Positions 52,140 through 61,899 of a DNA stretch of 64,000 nucleotides are shown one piece after another. Where the stretch lies: NCBI RefSeq assembly GCF_039526245.1, contig NZ_BAAAIV010000010.1, positions 124,001 to 188,000 on the forward strand, given 5' to 3'. The position numbers were made by a program, and so were the translations under genes. This DNA is from Arthrobacter_H rhombi (GTDB lineage: Bacteria > Actinomycetota > Actinomycetes > Actinomycetales > Micrococcaceae). Numbering within the stretch: the first letter of the stretch is position 1; each line of letters opens with the position of its first letter. A model generated the notes under the pieces. The model worked only from the letters and a program-made list of their open reading frames with translations, searched no databases and had not been told where the DNA came from.

Positions 52140-53051
52140 ATGAGCACATTGACGCACAAGGCACGTCCGGCCAGGGCCCGGAAGGTCCGCAGATACAGCA
52201 CCGCCGACCGTGTGGTCCTGACCCTCATGCTGGGTGTCCCGGCCCTGGTGGTGCTGGCCTTCGTCTGGGGGCCGGCCCTGGGATCGGTGTTCCTCTCCTT
52301 CACCCGCTGGAACGGCGTGACGGCCATCCAGCCTGTCGGGTTCCAGAACTACGAGCAGATCGCCACGATCTACCCGCCGTTCTGGCCCGCCTTGCGCAAC
52401 AACGTCATCTGGCTGCTGGTCCTGGCCCTGATCGCCACACCCCTGGGGCTGTTCCTGGCCGTCCTGCTGGACAAGAACATCCGCGGGACCCGCGTCTACC
52501 AGAGCGTCTTCTATCTGCCGGTGGTGCTGTCCCTGGCCCTGGTCGGTTTCATCTGGACCCTGCTTTACTCACAGGACCAGGGGCTGATCAACCAGCTCTC
52601 CGGGGCCAACGTCAACTGGCTGGGCAACTCCGACGTCAACCTGTGGGCCGTGCTGGTCGCGGCCAGCTGGCGACACGTCGGCTACATCATGGTGCTCTAC
52701 CTGGCCGGGCTGAAGGGCGTGGATCCCTCCATCAAGGAAGCTGCCTCCATCGACGGGGCCAACCAACGCCAGACCTTCTTCAGGGTCATCTTCCCGGTGC
52801 TCAAGCCGATCAACGTCATCGTCCTGGTGGTCACCGTGATCGAGGGCCTGCGGGCATTCGACATCGTGTACATCATCAACAAGGGGACCAACGGCCTGGA
52901 GCTGCTCTCCGTGCTGATCACGAACAACATCATCGGCGAGGCCAGCCGCATCGGCTTTGGATCCGCGATTGCGGTCATCCTGCTGGTCATCTCGCTGGTC
53001 TTCATCGTCACCTACCTGGTGCAGACCTTCAAGAAGGAGGGGGCCCGATGA
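52140..53051 (+). CDS. Sugar ABC importer permease (MalF-type)
   Basis: Encodes 303 residues with about six membrane segments. The EAA coupling loop is seen as EAASIDGANQRQTFFRVIFPVL. Family with MalF/UgpA-type sugar permeases. Sits 22 bases after the binding protein and overlaps the next permease by 4 bases (ATGA). Confidence 0.9.
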   Translation: MSTLTHKARPARARKVRRYSTADRVVLTLMLGVPALVVLAFVWGPALGSVFLSFTRWNGVTAIQPVGFQNYEQIATIYPPFWPALRNNVIWLLVLALIATPLGLFLAVLLDKNIRGTRVYQSVFYLPVVLSLALVGFIWTLLYSQDQGLINQLSGANVNWLGNSDVNLWAVLVAASWRHVGYIMVLYLAGLKGVDPSIKEAASIDGANQRQTFFRVIFPVLKPINVIVLVVTVIEGLRAFDIVYIINKGTNGLELLSVLITNNIIGEASRIGFGSAIAVILLVISLVFIVTYLVQTFKKEGAR

Positions 53052-53980
53052 GCGCCGCCACATTAACCCCCGGGGAACCCGGCCCCGTGGCCTCCCGGGC
53101 AGCAGCCACCGGAACCCGGAAATCCCGGCGCGGAGAAGCCGGTCCGGAGCGCAAGGCTCCGCTGCGACCGGGCCGCGTCATCCTGCACGTGTCCCTGATC
53201 CTGTGGGGGGCGATCTGGCTCGTGCCGCTGGCCTGGGCCATCTACACGTCGCTGCGCCCCTACGCGGAAACCGCTGAGAAGGGCTACGTGTCCTTGCCGG
53301 ACACGCTGAACTTCAACAACTATGTCACCGCCTGGAACCAGGCGGACCTGCCCCACTACTTCCTGAACTCGCTCTACATCGCACTCCCCGCCGTCGTCAT
53401 CGTCCTGTTCATGTCCTCCATGGCGGCCTTCGTGCTGGCGCGCTTCAGCTTCAAACTCAACCTGGCGATGCTGATGTTCTTCACCGCCGCGAACCTGCTG
53501 CCGCAACAGGTCATCATCACCCCGCTGTACCGGATGTTCCTGTCGATGGACATCTACAACACCCAGTTCGGCGTCGTCGTGATCAACGTGGCCTTCCAGA
53601 TGGGCTTCTGCGTCTTCGTGCTCTCCAACTTCATGAAGGCCCTGCCCGACGAGCTCGGCGAGGCCGCCCAGGTCGACGGGGCCGGGGTGTGGCGGCAGTT
53701 CTACCAGATCATCCTGCCGCTGACCCGCCCGGCGTTGGCCGCACTGGCCACGTTGGAGTTCGCGTGGATCTACAACGACTTCTTCTGGGCCCTGGTGCTG
53801 TTGCGCGATGGCGACGCGATGCCGGTGACCAGCGCGCTGAACAACCTCAAGGGTGCGTTCTTCACGGACAACAACCTGGTGGCCGCCGGTGCGGTCATGA
53901 TCGCCCTGCCCACCGTGGTCATGTTCCTGCTGTTGCAGAAGCACTTCGTGGCCGGCCTGACCCTCGGCAGCAACAAGTAG
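53048..53980 (+). CDS. Sugar ABC importer permease (MalG-type)
   Basis: Encodes 310 residues from ATG 53048. About 50 polar N-terminal residues precede the first membrane segment. The EAA loop is EAAQVDGAGVWRQFYQIILPL. Pairs with the MalF-type permease. No ATPase gene follows; the operon probably relies on a shared MsiK/UgpC-type ATPase encoded elsewhere. Confidence 0.9.
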   Translation: MSAATLTPGEPGPVASRAAATGTRKSRRGEAGPERKAPLRPGRVILHVSLILWGAIWLVPLAWAIYTSLRPYAETAEKGYVSLPDTLNFNNYVTAWNQADLPHYFLNSLYIALPAVVIVLFMSSMAAFVLARFSFKLNLAMLMFFTAANLLPQQVIITPLYRMFLSMDIYNTQFGVVVINVAFQMGFCVFVLSNFMKALPDELGEAAQVDGAGVWRQFYQIILPLTRPALAALATLEFAWIYNDFFWALVLLRDGDAMPVTSALNNLKGAFFTDNNLVAAGAVMIALPTVVMFLLLQKHFVAGLTLGSNK

Positions 53981-53989
53981 GGCGGCCCG

Positions 53990-56900
53990 GTGACCACGAC
54001 TGGAATCCCGCAGCTTCCCTACGACCTCGACCCCTCACCCGGCTCCGGGACCCTGCCCGCCCGGGCGCACCTGGCCTCCGATCGGCCCGAGGCCAACCTG
54101 GCCGGGACGTGGGGCTTCCGCTATGCGCCGTCGGTCTCCGGTGCACGCCCGGACCCGGCGGCCGAGGACGCCGACTTCCCCGACACCGTCACCGTGCCCG
54201 GCCACTGGGTGCTCGATCCCTCCAACGGCCCCCTGGTCATCGGCCAGGTCAACCGCTTCGGCAGCCCCTGGTACACCAACGTCGACTATCCGTTCCCGGT
54301 GGATCCCCCCTACGTGCCCGACGCCAACGGAACCGGTGACCACCTGCGCGAATTCACCGCCGACGAACTCGGCTTCACCGCTGACGTCCTGGCGGGACTG
54401 GGCCGGATCATCCTGCGGTTCGAGGGAGTGGAATCGACCTTCAAACTGTGGCTCAACGGCACGCAGATCGGCCACGCCTCGGGCAGCCGCCTGACACACG
54501 AATTCGATGTCACCGACACGCTGCGCACGGGAGGCGAACGCAACCGCCTGGTCGTACGCGTCCACGCCTTCTCCGCGGCGAGCTACCTGGAGGACCAGGA
54601 CCAATGGTGGCTGCCGGGGATCTTCCGTGACGTCACCCTCATCGGCGAACCACGGGCCGGCATCCGTGACGTCCACGTCGTGGCCGACTACGACGACGGG
54701 ACCGGTCACCTGGCCCTGGACGTCGATGCCCCGGCGGCGGCGTTCCCGCTGCACTTGTCCATCCCCGACCTGGGGATCGCCCGCGACATCACCACCGCCC
54801 GGACCGAGCTGGATGTCGGAACCGTCCAGGGGTGGACCGCCGAGACGCCCCACCTCTATCCGGCCACCCTGTCCTCCCCGGACGAACGGGTGACCCTGCG
54901 CCTGGGATTCCGCCGCGTCGACATCCTCGAGGGCGTGCTGCGCGTGAACGGGTCCCCGATCCGGTTCCGCGGCGTCAACCGCCACGAATTCCACCCCACT
55001 TCAGGCCGCGCGGTCACCGGGGAATTCACCCGCAGCGAGCTGGCCACGATGAAGCGGCACAACATCAACGCCATCCGCACCAGCCACTACCCGCCGAACC
55101 ACCACCTGCTTGACCTCGCCGACGAACTGGGCTTCTGGCTCGTGGACGAATGCGATCTGGAGACCCACGGCTTCGTCGTCGACCGGTGGGCGCGCAATCC
55201 CTCCGACGACCCCGCGTGGCTTCCGGCCTACCTGGACCGGATCGAACGCACCTGGCGACGGGACGCGAACCACGCCAGCGTCGTCATGTTCTCGCTCGGC
55301 AACGAGGCAGGCACCGGGGCCAACCTGGCGGCGATGGCCGACTGGCTGCGCGACCACGATCCGATGCGCCCCATCCACTACGAAGGTGACCACGACGGCG
55401 CCTACACCGACGTGTACTCCCGGATGTATGCGACCCCCACCGAGTCCGCCTCGATCCTCGCCGGAGACCCGGTGCCCTCGGCGAGCGCCGCCGGCTCGGA
55501 CCGGATCGCCACACAACCGTACGTGTTGTGCGAATATGCGCACGCGATGGGCAACGGCCCCGGGGGATTGGCCGACTACGAGGCCCTCTTCGACGCGCAT
55601 CCCCGCGCGGCCGGCGGCTTTGTCTGGGAGTACAAGGACCACGGGATCCTGGCCAGCACCGCCGACGGCCGGCCGGTGCATGCCTATGGCGGCGACTTTG
55701 CCGAGCCGATCCACACCTCCAACTTCGTGCTCGACGGACTGGTCTTCGCCGACGGGACCCCGAGCCCGGGGCTGCTGGAATACGCTGCGGTGATCGCCCC
55801 CGTGCGGATCACCGTGGGAGGGGACGTCCGGATCGAGAACCGCCAGGACTTCGTCGACACCTCGGGCATCGAATTCACCTGGCGGCTGGATGCCACCGGT
55901 CCCGACGCTGCGGTCGCGCCGCTGGCCGGGGGCACCCTCGACCATCCGGCGCTCCCCGCCCGTTCGAGCGCCACGGTGGAAGTGCCCGCCGCAGCACGGC
56001 AGCACCCCGGTGCCGTCTTCACCGTCTCAGCGCGGCTGGTCGCCGACACCTGGTGGGCGCCACGAGGCCATGAGGTCGCCTGGGGACAGGGCATCATCGC
56101 CGGCCCCACGGCGACGGCCGGTCCCGGCTCCGCCCGTGCCGCCGCGGCCGCCCCGCAACGCCACCTGCCCGCCACGGCACAGACAGCAGCAACCGACCCC
56201 CGCACGGTGGCGGACTTCGACGCCGCCGGACTGCTGCGGGACTGGGCGGGCCTGGGCCTGGCGGGTCCGGAGCTGCTGGCCTACCGTGCGCCGACGGACA
56301 ACGACGCGGGAGCCATTGAACCCACCCGCGACCTGCGGCCCGGCGGCGCCGGCACCGTGGGCATCACCGCCCAGGCGGCACCCGGCTTCGACTGGGACGA
56401 CTACGCCGACACGGAACCCGGCCCGGTCGTCGCGCTCGCAGAGAAGTGGCATGCCGCCGGCCTGCACCGGCTCCAGCGCCGCACCGTGTCCACCGGTGGC
56501 GACGAATCGACGCTGCGGGCAACGCACCGCTACGGCGCCCCGGCGTTGTCCTCCGGTTTCACCGCTGACCTGCACTGGAGCGTCGTCGACGGTGGCCTGC
56601 GGTTGCGGGCCCGGCTGGCGGCGCTGCAGGAGCTGGGGTTCCCCTTGGCCCAACTGGGTCTGGACTTCACCCTGCCGGCGGAGGCCCTCACCGATGACGC
56701 CGTCGTCGAATTCACCGGGGCCGGGCCGGGGGAGTCCTACGCCGACTCGCAGGCGGCCCCCCGGTTTGGAACCCACCGGCTGAGGGCCGGGGACCTGCGC
56801 ACCGACTACCCGCGGCCCCAGGCCAACGGCCGTCGGGGGCACCTGCACCGGCTGGACCTGGCACTGGCCGACGGCAGGACCTTGCGCCTGCGGGTCATCG

Positions 56901-57148
56901 AGGGGCCGCCGGATACCGGCTTCACCCTCAGCCCGTGGAGCCAGCAGGAACTGGCCGCCGCTGACCACCCCACCGACCTGCCGGCACCCACCGCCTGGCA
57001 TCTGGGCCTCGACGCCGGCCAACACGGGCTGGGCAGCCGGTCCTGCGGCGTCGACGTTCCCACCCGGGATTCCCTGACATCCAGCCAGGCAGAGCTGGTC
57101 ATTGACGTCGCCCTGCTGGGCACCACCGCCTGGGAGGGCACCGCATGA
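53990..57148 (+). CDS. lacZ: Beta-galactosidase, GH2 family
   Basis: Encodes 1052 residues from GTG 53990, the size of LacZ-type enzymes. Layout: N-terminal jelly-roll (VTVPGHWVLDPSNG...), Ig-like domain, TIM barrel, and a C-terminal super-sandwich. The acid/base Glu439 is in SLGNEAGTGAN and the nucleophile Glu515 in LCEYAHAMGN; FRGVNRHEFHPTSGR is the typical barrel start. There is no signal peptide, so it acts inside the cell on imported galactosides. It follows the permease by 9 bases and overlaps the next gene by 4 bases (ATGA). Confidence 0.93.
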   Translation: MTTTGIPQLPYDLDPSPGSGTLPARAHLASDRPEANLAGTWGFRYAPSVSGARPDPAAEDADFPDTVTVPGHWVLDPSNGPLVIGQVNRFGSPWYTNVDYPFPVDPPYVPDANGTGDHLREFTADELGFTADVLAGLGRIILRFEGVESTFKLWLNGTQIGHASGSRLTHEFDVTDTLRTGGERNRLVVRVHAFSAASYLEDQDQWWLPGIFRDVTLIGEPRAGIRDVHVVADYDDGTGHLALDVDAPAAAFPLHLSIPDLGIARDITTARTELDVGTVQGWTAETPHLYPATLSSPDERVTLRLGFRRVDILEGVLRVNGSPIRFRGVNRHEFHPTSGRAVTGEFTRSELATMKRHNINAIRTSHYPPNHHLLDLADELGFWLVDECDLETHGFVVDRWARNPSDDPAWLPAYLDRIERTWRRDANHASVVMFSLGNEAGTGANLAAMADWLRDHDPMRPIHYEGDHDGAYTDVYSRMYATPTESASILAGDPVPSASAAGSDRIATQPYVLCEYAHAMGNGPGGLADYEALFDAHPRAAGGFVWEYKDHGILASTADGRPVHAYGGDFAEPIHTSNFVLDGLVFADGTPSPGLLEYAAVIAPVRITVGGDVRIENRQDFVDTSGIEFTWRLDATGPDAAVAPLAGGTLDHPALPARSSATVEVPAAARQHPGAVFTVSARLVADTWWAPRGHEVAWGQGIIAGPTATAGPGSARAAAAAPQRHLPATAQTAATDPRTVADFDAAGLLRDWAGLGLAGPELLAYRAPTDNDAGAIEPTRDLRPGGAGTVGITAQAAPGFDWDDYADTEPGPVVALAEKWHAAGLHRLQRRTVSTGGDESTLRATHRYGAPALSSGFTADLHWSVVDGGLRLRARLAALQELGFPLAQLGLDFTLPAEALTDDAVVEFTGAGPGESYADSQAAPRFGTHRLRAGDLRTDYPRPQANGRRGHLHRLDLALADGRTLRLRVIEGPPDTGFTLSPWSQQELAAADHPTDLPAPTAWHLGLDAGQHGLGSRSCGVDVPTRDSLTSSQAELVIDVALLGTTAWEGTA

Positions 57149-59262
57149 GTCTTGTATCCCTGGCCGGCCACGGCGTGGCCCTGATCCTGCAGACCACCGG
57201 AGTTCCCGCCGTCGTGCATCATGGCGCCGATCCCGGCCCGCTGCCGGAGCACGAATCCACCGGTCCCGTGTTGCACTCCAACTACGACCACCCGCTGGCG
57301 ATGCCGCTGTGGCCGCAGGCGGCGAACGGCTGGTCCGGCACCCCGCTGCTGGAGGGCGGGCGCGGAGGCCGGGACACCTCGGCCCGGTTCGCCGATCCCG
57401 AGGTGACCGAGGAACCCCAGCGGCTGGTGTTGCGTGCCACCGATGCGGACGCCGGCCTGGACTTGTCCACCGAGGCGGAGCTGTTGCCCGGCGGGGTGCT
57501 GCGCGTGCGCCACACCGTGTCCAACGTCGGCGCCCCCGGCTATGAGGTGCGCGCCCTGAACGTGATGCTGCCCGTGGGCCCGCAGGCCACCGACCTGCTC
57601 GACACCGCCGGGCGGTGGTCCCGTGAACGGTCGGTCCAGCGCCTGCCGTTCGTGGTGGGCACGCACACCCGCACCGGCCGGCGCGGCCGCACCGGGCATG
57701 ATGCGCCGCTGCTGATGGCCGCCGGAACACCGTCCTTCGCCAACCGGCGCGGGGAGGTGTGGGCGCTGCACTTCGGGTGGAGCGGGAACAGCACGGTGTT
57801 CGCCGAACGCACCGCCACCCCCACCCGGGCCCTCGGTGCGGGGGAGCTGCCCGGCCCCGGGGAGATCGTGCTGGACACCGGCGGCTCCCACACCTCGCCG
57901 TGGGCGTACCTGGCCTATTCCGCCGACGGACTCGACGGCATCGCTGCCCGCTTCCACACCTACCTGCGCTCGCGCCCAAGCCACCCGCGCCGTGAACGGC
58001 CCGTGGTGCTGAACACCTGGGAAGCCGTGTACTTCCGCCACGACCTGGACGAGCTCACCTCGCTGGCCGTCTGCGCCGCGGAGGCCGGCGTGGAACGCTT
58101 CGTGCTCGACGACGGCTGGTTTGGATCCCGCCGCGACGACACCTCCGGGCTCGGTGACTGGAGCGTCTCGGCCGAGATGTGGCCCGACGGGCTGCAGCCG
58201 CTCATCGGGAAAGTCAACGAGCTGGGCATGGAGTTCGGGTTGTGGGTCGAACCCGAGATGACGAATCCCGACTCCGACCTGGCCCGCAACCATCCCGAAT
58301 GGATCTGCAGTGCCCGCGGTGACCGGCTGGCCCCCACCTGGCGGAACCAGCACGTGGTGGACCTGACCCGGCCGGACGCCTACGCCCACGTGTTCGCTTC
58401 CCTGGACGCGGTGCTCTCGACGGCCCGGGACGCGGGAGGACCGATCGCGTTCCTCAAATGGGACCAGAACCGCGACTTGGCAGACGTGGCCTCGGCCGGG
58501 ACCCCCTCCCAGCACGCCCAGACGCTGGCCGCCTACCGGATGATGGACGAGCTCAAGGCCGCCCACCCCGGGCTGGAGATCGAATCGTGTTCCTCCGGCG
58601 GCGGTCGGGTGGACCTGGGGGTGCTCGAACACACGGACCGGGTGTGGGCCTCGGACTCCAACGACGCGCTGGAACGCCAGCACATCCAGGAGATGACCCA
58701 GCGGGTGCTGCCCCCGGAACTCGTCGGCCAGCACATCGGCCCCTCGACCGCCCACACCTCGGGGCGCACGCACGCCCTGGCCTTCCGCGGGATCACCGCC
58801 CTGTTCGGGCACTTCGGGATGGAATGGGACATCCGCGAAGCAGTGGGCACCGACCGGGAGACCCTGCACGAACTCGTCGGGCTCTACAAGCAGCACCGGG
58901 CGTTGCTGCACTCCGGGGTCCAGGTCCGTGCCGACCTCGCCGACGACGCCTTCAGCCTGTACGGAACGGTGGCCCTCGACGGCCAGGAGGCCTTGTATGC
59001 CTTCTCCCTGCTGCGCTCCAGCGAGGATGCCGGGCCGGGGGCCGTGGCGCTGCCGGGGCTGGAACCCGGGACGACCTACCGTGTGTCGGTGGTCCTTCCC
59101 GGGAACGAAGCCGGTACCTATGCCGAACGCGAAGCCCCGGACTGGGTGGCCGACGGGTTCACCGCGACGGGCGCCTACTTGTCCACGGTCGGCCTGATGG
59201 TGCCCGCCCTCAATCCCGAGCGGGCCATCCTGCTCCATGCCGAAGCCGAGGAGACATCGTGA
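57145..59262 (+). CDS. Alpha-galactosidase, GH36 family
   Basis: Encodes 705 residues, the standard length for bacterial GH36. The nucleophile Asp440 lies in FLKWDQNRD and the acid/base Asp504 in ASDSNDALERQ; FVLDDGWFGSRRDD and GLWVEPEMTNPDS are the classic intermediate motifs. It releases galactose from melibiose, raffinose or stachyose. No signal peptide is present, so it is cytoplasmic. Overlaps beta-galactosidase by ATGA and galT by GTGA. Confidence 0.93.
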   Translation: MSLVSLAGHGVALILQTTGVPAVVHHGADPGPLPEHESTGPVLHSNYDHPLAMPLWPQAANGWSGTPLLEGGRGGRDTSARFADPEVTEEPQRLVLRATDADAGLDLSTEAELLPGGVLRVRHTVSNVGAPGYEVRALNVMLPVGPQATDLLDTAGRWSRERSVQRLPFVVGTHTRTGRRGRTGHDAPLLMAAGTPSFANRRGEVWALHFGWSGNSTVFAERTATPTRALGAGELPGPGEIVLDTGGSHTSPWAYLAYSADGLDGIAARFHTYLRSRPSHPRRERPVVLNTWEAVYFRHDLDELTSLAVCAAEAGVERFVLDDGWFGSRRDDTSGLGDWSVSAEMWPDGLQPLIGKVNELGMEFGLWVEPEMTNPDSDLARNHPEWICSARGDRLAPTWRNQHVVDLTRPDAYAHVFASLDAVLSTARDAGGPIAFLKWDQNRDLADVASAGTPSQHAQTLAAYRMMDELKAAHPGLEIESCSSGGGRVDLGVLEHTDRVWASDSNDALERQHIQEMTQRVLPPELVGQHIGPSTAHTSGRTHALAFRGITALFGHFGMEWDIREAVGTDRETLHELVGLYKQHRALLHSGVQVRADLADDAFSLYGTVALDGQEALYAFSLLRSSEDAGPGAVALPGLEPGTTYRVSVVLPGNEAGTYAEREAPDWVADGFTATGAYLSTVGLMVPALNPERAILLHAEAEETS

Positions 59263-60419
59263 ACAGCCCCGTGACCCGCACCCCGCGGCAGGCCGACGTC
59301 GGGACACCGCGCGAGCCGGTGCGGGGGCGCATGGCCGACGGCCGGGACATCCTGTACTTCTTCGACGCATCCCATCGACCCGAGGACTTTGCGGCACTTT
59401 CAGACCTGCGGACGCTGCCGGGTCGGCCACCGGCTGCCGAATTGCGGCGGGACCCGCTGACGGGGGAGTGGGTGTCCTTCGCCGCCCACCGGCAAACCCG
59501 TACGCATCTGCCGCCGGCAGATGAATGCCCGCTGTGCGCCTCGAGGGCTGGCCGTTCCACCGAGGTTGCGGCCCAGGACTACGACGTCGTCGTCTTCGAG
59601 AACCGTTTCCCCTCCTTCGGGCCGGACCAGCAGGACCAGGTCCTGGGCGCCGGCCTGGGGGAGACCTTTCCCGCGCACGGACGGTGCGAAGTCATCGCCT
59701 TCAGTGCCGCTCATGACGACTCGTTCGGAGACCTCCCCCTGGAGCGGGCCCGCACCGTCGTCGATGCCTGGGCCCAGCGCACCGGGGAACTCTCGGCGCT
59801 GCCGGGGATCGAGCAGGTCTTCGCGTTCGAGAACCGCGGCGCCCAGATCGGGGTGACCCTGCACCACCCGCACGGCCAGATCTATTCCTACCCCTACGTT
59901 CCGCCCCGGACGCTGGCCCAACTGGAACAGGCGCGCAACCATCGTGCCGACACCGGACGCAACCTCATGCAGGACGTGCTGGACTTCGAAATTTCCGACG
60001 GCTCCCGGATCGTGGAACGCAGCGGGTACTTCACCGTCTTCGTCCCGTTTGCCGCCCGCATGCCCATCGAGGTGCACATCGTCCCGAACCGCCACGTCGC
60101 GGACCTGGCCGGGCTCACCGCCGCCGAGCGGGCCGACCTGGCGGAGGTGTACCTGCGCCTGATCCGCGGGGTGGATGCCCTCTATGCCACGCCCACCCCG
60201 TACATCGCCGCCTGGTTCCAGGCCCCCACCCGTCACCCGGACGCCGGCGAACTGCGCCTGCACCTGCAGTTGACCTCCCCGCGCCGGGCCGAGGACAAGC
60301 TGAAGTACCTGGCAGGATCGGAGGCCGCGATGGGTGCCTTCATCGGCGACGTCACGCCCGAATCCACGGCAGCCCGGCTCCGGGACGCCGTCCAGTCAGT
60401 GAAGGGAACCCCGGCATGA
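59259..60419 (+). CDS. galT: Galactose-1-phosphate uridylyltransferase
   Basis: Encodes 386 residues from GTG 59259 (overlaps the alpha-galactosidase stop). The catalytic HPH motif is in LHHPHGQIYSYPY (His203-Pro-His205), with CPLC as the zinc pair near residue 90. Converts galactose-1-phosphate and UDP-glucose to UDP-galactose and glucose-1-phosphate. The N-terminal ~25 residues are a low-complexity extension; MADGRDILYFF could be an alternative inner start. galE is not present in the window. Confidence 0.93.
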   Translation: MNSPVTRTPRQADVGTPREPVRGRMADGRDILYFFDASHRPEDFAALSDLRTLPGRPPAAELRRDPLTGEWVSFAAHRQTRTHLPPADECPLCASRAGRSTEVAAQDYDVVVFENRFPSFGPDQQDQVLGAGLGETFPAHGRCEVIAFSAAHDDSFGDLPLERARTVVDAWAQRTGELSALPGIEQVFAFENRGAQIGVTLHHPHGQIYSYPYVPPRTLAQLEQARNHRADTGRNLMQDVLDFEISDGSRIVERSGYFTVFVPFAARMPIEVHIVPNRHVADLAGLTAAERADLAEVYLRLIRGVDALYATPTPYIAAWFQAPTRHPDAGELRLHLQLTSPRRAEDKLKYLAGSEAAMGAFIGDVTPESTAARLRDAVQSVKGTPA

Positions 60420-61630
60420 GTCATCAGGACGACGCCGGTGCCCTCCCGGCCGAGCGCGTTGCGCTGGCCTTTGGCGAGCTCTTCGGATCTGCACCCGACG
60501 GTGTGTGGGCCGCCCCCGGCCGTGTGAACCTCATCGGCGAACACACCGACTACAACGACGGGTTCGTGCTGCCCTTCGCGCTGGGGCATACGGCGCGCGT
60601 CGCCGTCGCCCTGCGGCCTCAGGGTCCCGCCCGGTTGCGGGCCGCATCGCTACAGGGCGCCGACCCGGCAGGAACCGGCCAGGCGGCGACGGCAGGCAGG
60701 ATTGCGGAGGCCGACTTGGGCCAGCTCGAACCTGCCACCGTCGAACCCTGGGCCCGCTATGTAGCGGGAGTCATCTGGGCGCTGCAACAACGCGGCCACC
60801 AGGTGCCGGCGGTGGATGTCCTGCTCGACTCCGACGTTCCCTCCGGTGCCGGGTTGTCCTCCTCGGCGGCGATCGAATGCGCCGTCGCCCTCGCCCTGGA
60901 CGACCTGTTGGGACTGCATATCCCCCGGGAGGACCTGGTCCTGCTCTGCCAGCACGCAGAAAACGACTTCGTCGGCGCACCGACGGGCATCCTGGACCAG
61001 TCAGCCTCCCTGCTCGGGACCACCGGGCACGCCCTGTTCCTGGACTGCCGCAGCCGCGACGCCCGGCAGGTGTCCCTGGATCTGGCCGGTGCAGGGCTTG
61101 AGCTGCTGGTCATCGACACCCGCGTGGCCCACGCGCACGAATCCGGAGGCTACAAGGACCTGGTCGCCGCCTGCCGACGCGGCGCGGCCGCCCTGGGGGT
61201 TCCCGCGCTGCGTGACGTGGACACCAGCCGGCTTACCGAAGCCGAGCAGGTCCTGGACGCCGACACGTTCCGCAGGGTGCGCCACATCGTGACCGAGAAC
61301 CAGCGGGTGCTCGACACGGTGGACATTCTGGACACCGCCGGCCCCCGCGCCATCGGCCCCCTGCTGGACGCCAGCCACGTCTCCATGCGCGACGACTTCG
61401 GGATTTCCTGTGCGGAGCTGGACGCTGCCGTCGAGGCAGCACAGCAGGCCGGCGCCCTGGGGGCGCGGATGACCGGCGGAGGCTTCGGCGGCTCGGCCAT
61501 CGCCGTTGTTCCCGTGGGGGATACAGCGGCCGTCATGGCTGCGGTGCGCCGGCGGTTCGCCGATGAGGGATATCTGGAGCCCGACATCTTCGTGGTCCAG
61601 CCGGGCCCCGGGGCCCGGCGGATCGACTGA
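60416..61630 (+). CDS. galK: Galactokinase
   Basis: Encodes 404 residues. The GHMP kinase galactose signature is GRVNLIGEHTDYNDGFVLP at about residues 36-54; the ATP loop PSGAGLSSSAAIE and C-terminal MTGGGFGGSAIAVV complete it. Phosphorylates galactose for galT. Overlaps galT by ATGA and ends the operon; a 71-base repeat with a strong hairpin follows 10 bases after its stop. Confidence 0.93.
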   Translation: MSHQDDAGALPAERVALAFGELFGSAPDGVWAAPGRVNLIGEHTDYNDGFVLPFALGHTARVAVALRPQGPARLRAASLQGADPAGTGQAATAGRIAEADLGQLEPATVEPWARYVAGVIWALQQRGHQVPAVDVLLDSDVPSGAGLSSSAAIECAVALALDDLLGLHIPREDLVLLCQHAENDFVGAPTGILDQSASLLGTTGHALFLDCRSRDARQVSLDLAGAGLELLVIDTRVAHAHESGGYKDLVAACRRGAAALGVPALRDVDTSRLTEAEQVLDADTFRRVRHIVTENQRVLDTVDILDTAGPRAIGPLLDASHVSMRDDFGISCAELDAAVEAAQQAGALGARMTGGGFGGSAIAVVPVGDTAAVMAAVRRRFADEGYLEPDIFVVQPGPGARRID

Positions 61631-61640
61631 TAGCCCCACC

Positions 61641-61711
61641 CCGGACATGAGAAAGGCCCCGGCTTGGGGGAAAGCCGGGGCCCGATTCATCACTCGCACC
61701 TTTATGAGGTA
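61641..61711. repeat. 71-bp direct repeat, copy 1 (terminator-like hairpin plus conserved tail)
   Basis: Contains the hairpin GGCCCCGGCTT...AAGCCGGGGCC (stem of about 11 bases, GGGGGA-type loop) and then the conserved tail CATCACTCGCACCTTT. It matches the copy at 63275-63345 over 71 bases with 3 differences. It lies 10 bases after galK. Function as a terminator is likely although no long T-run follows the stem. Confidence 0.75.
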
Positions 61712-61899
61712 GTTAAAACACTAAAAGCCCAAGCTTTACGCGGGCTGTGCGTGCGGTGGGGAATCACTGCGAACCCCAGTTCAGCCGGACTCCTGCTCCA
61801 TCTGACGGCCGACCGGATGATGGGGGTTCCCTAGTCAGGAATTGGTTGACGGTAGTGTGTTCGAAATCACCCACTCCTTCATCCCGCGAGGTGTTTTTC

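Noticed and set aside
56806..59430. An 874-codon open frame on the minus strand
   Set aside because: Opposes the GH2 and GH36 genes, whose catalytic motifs are clear; no start signal or domain supports it.
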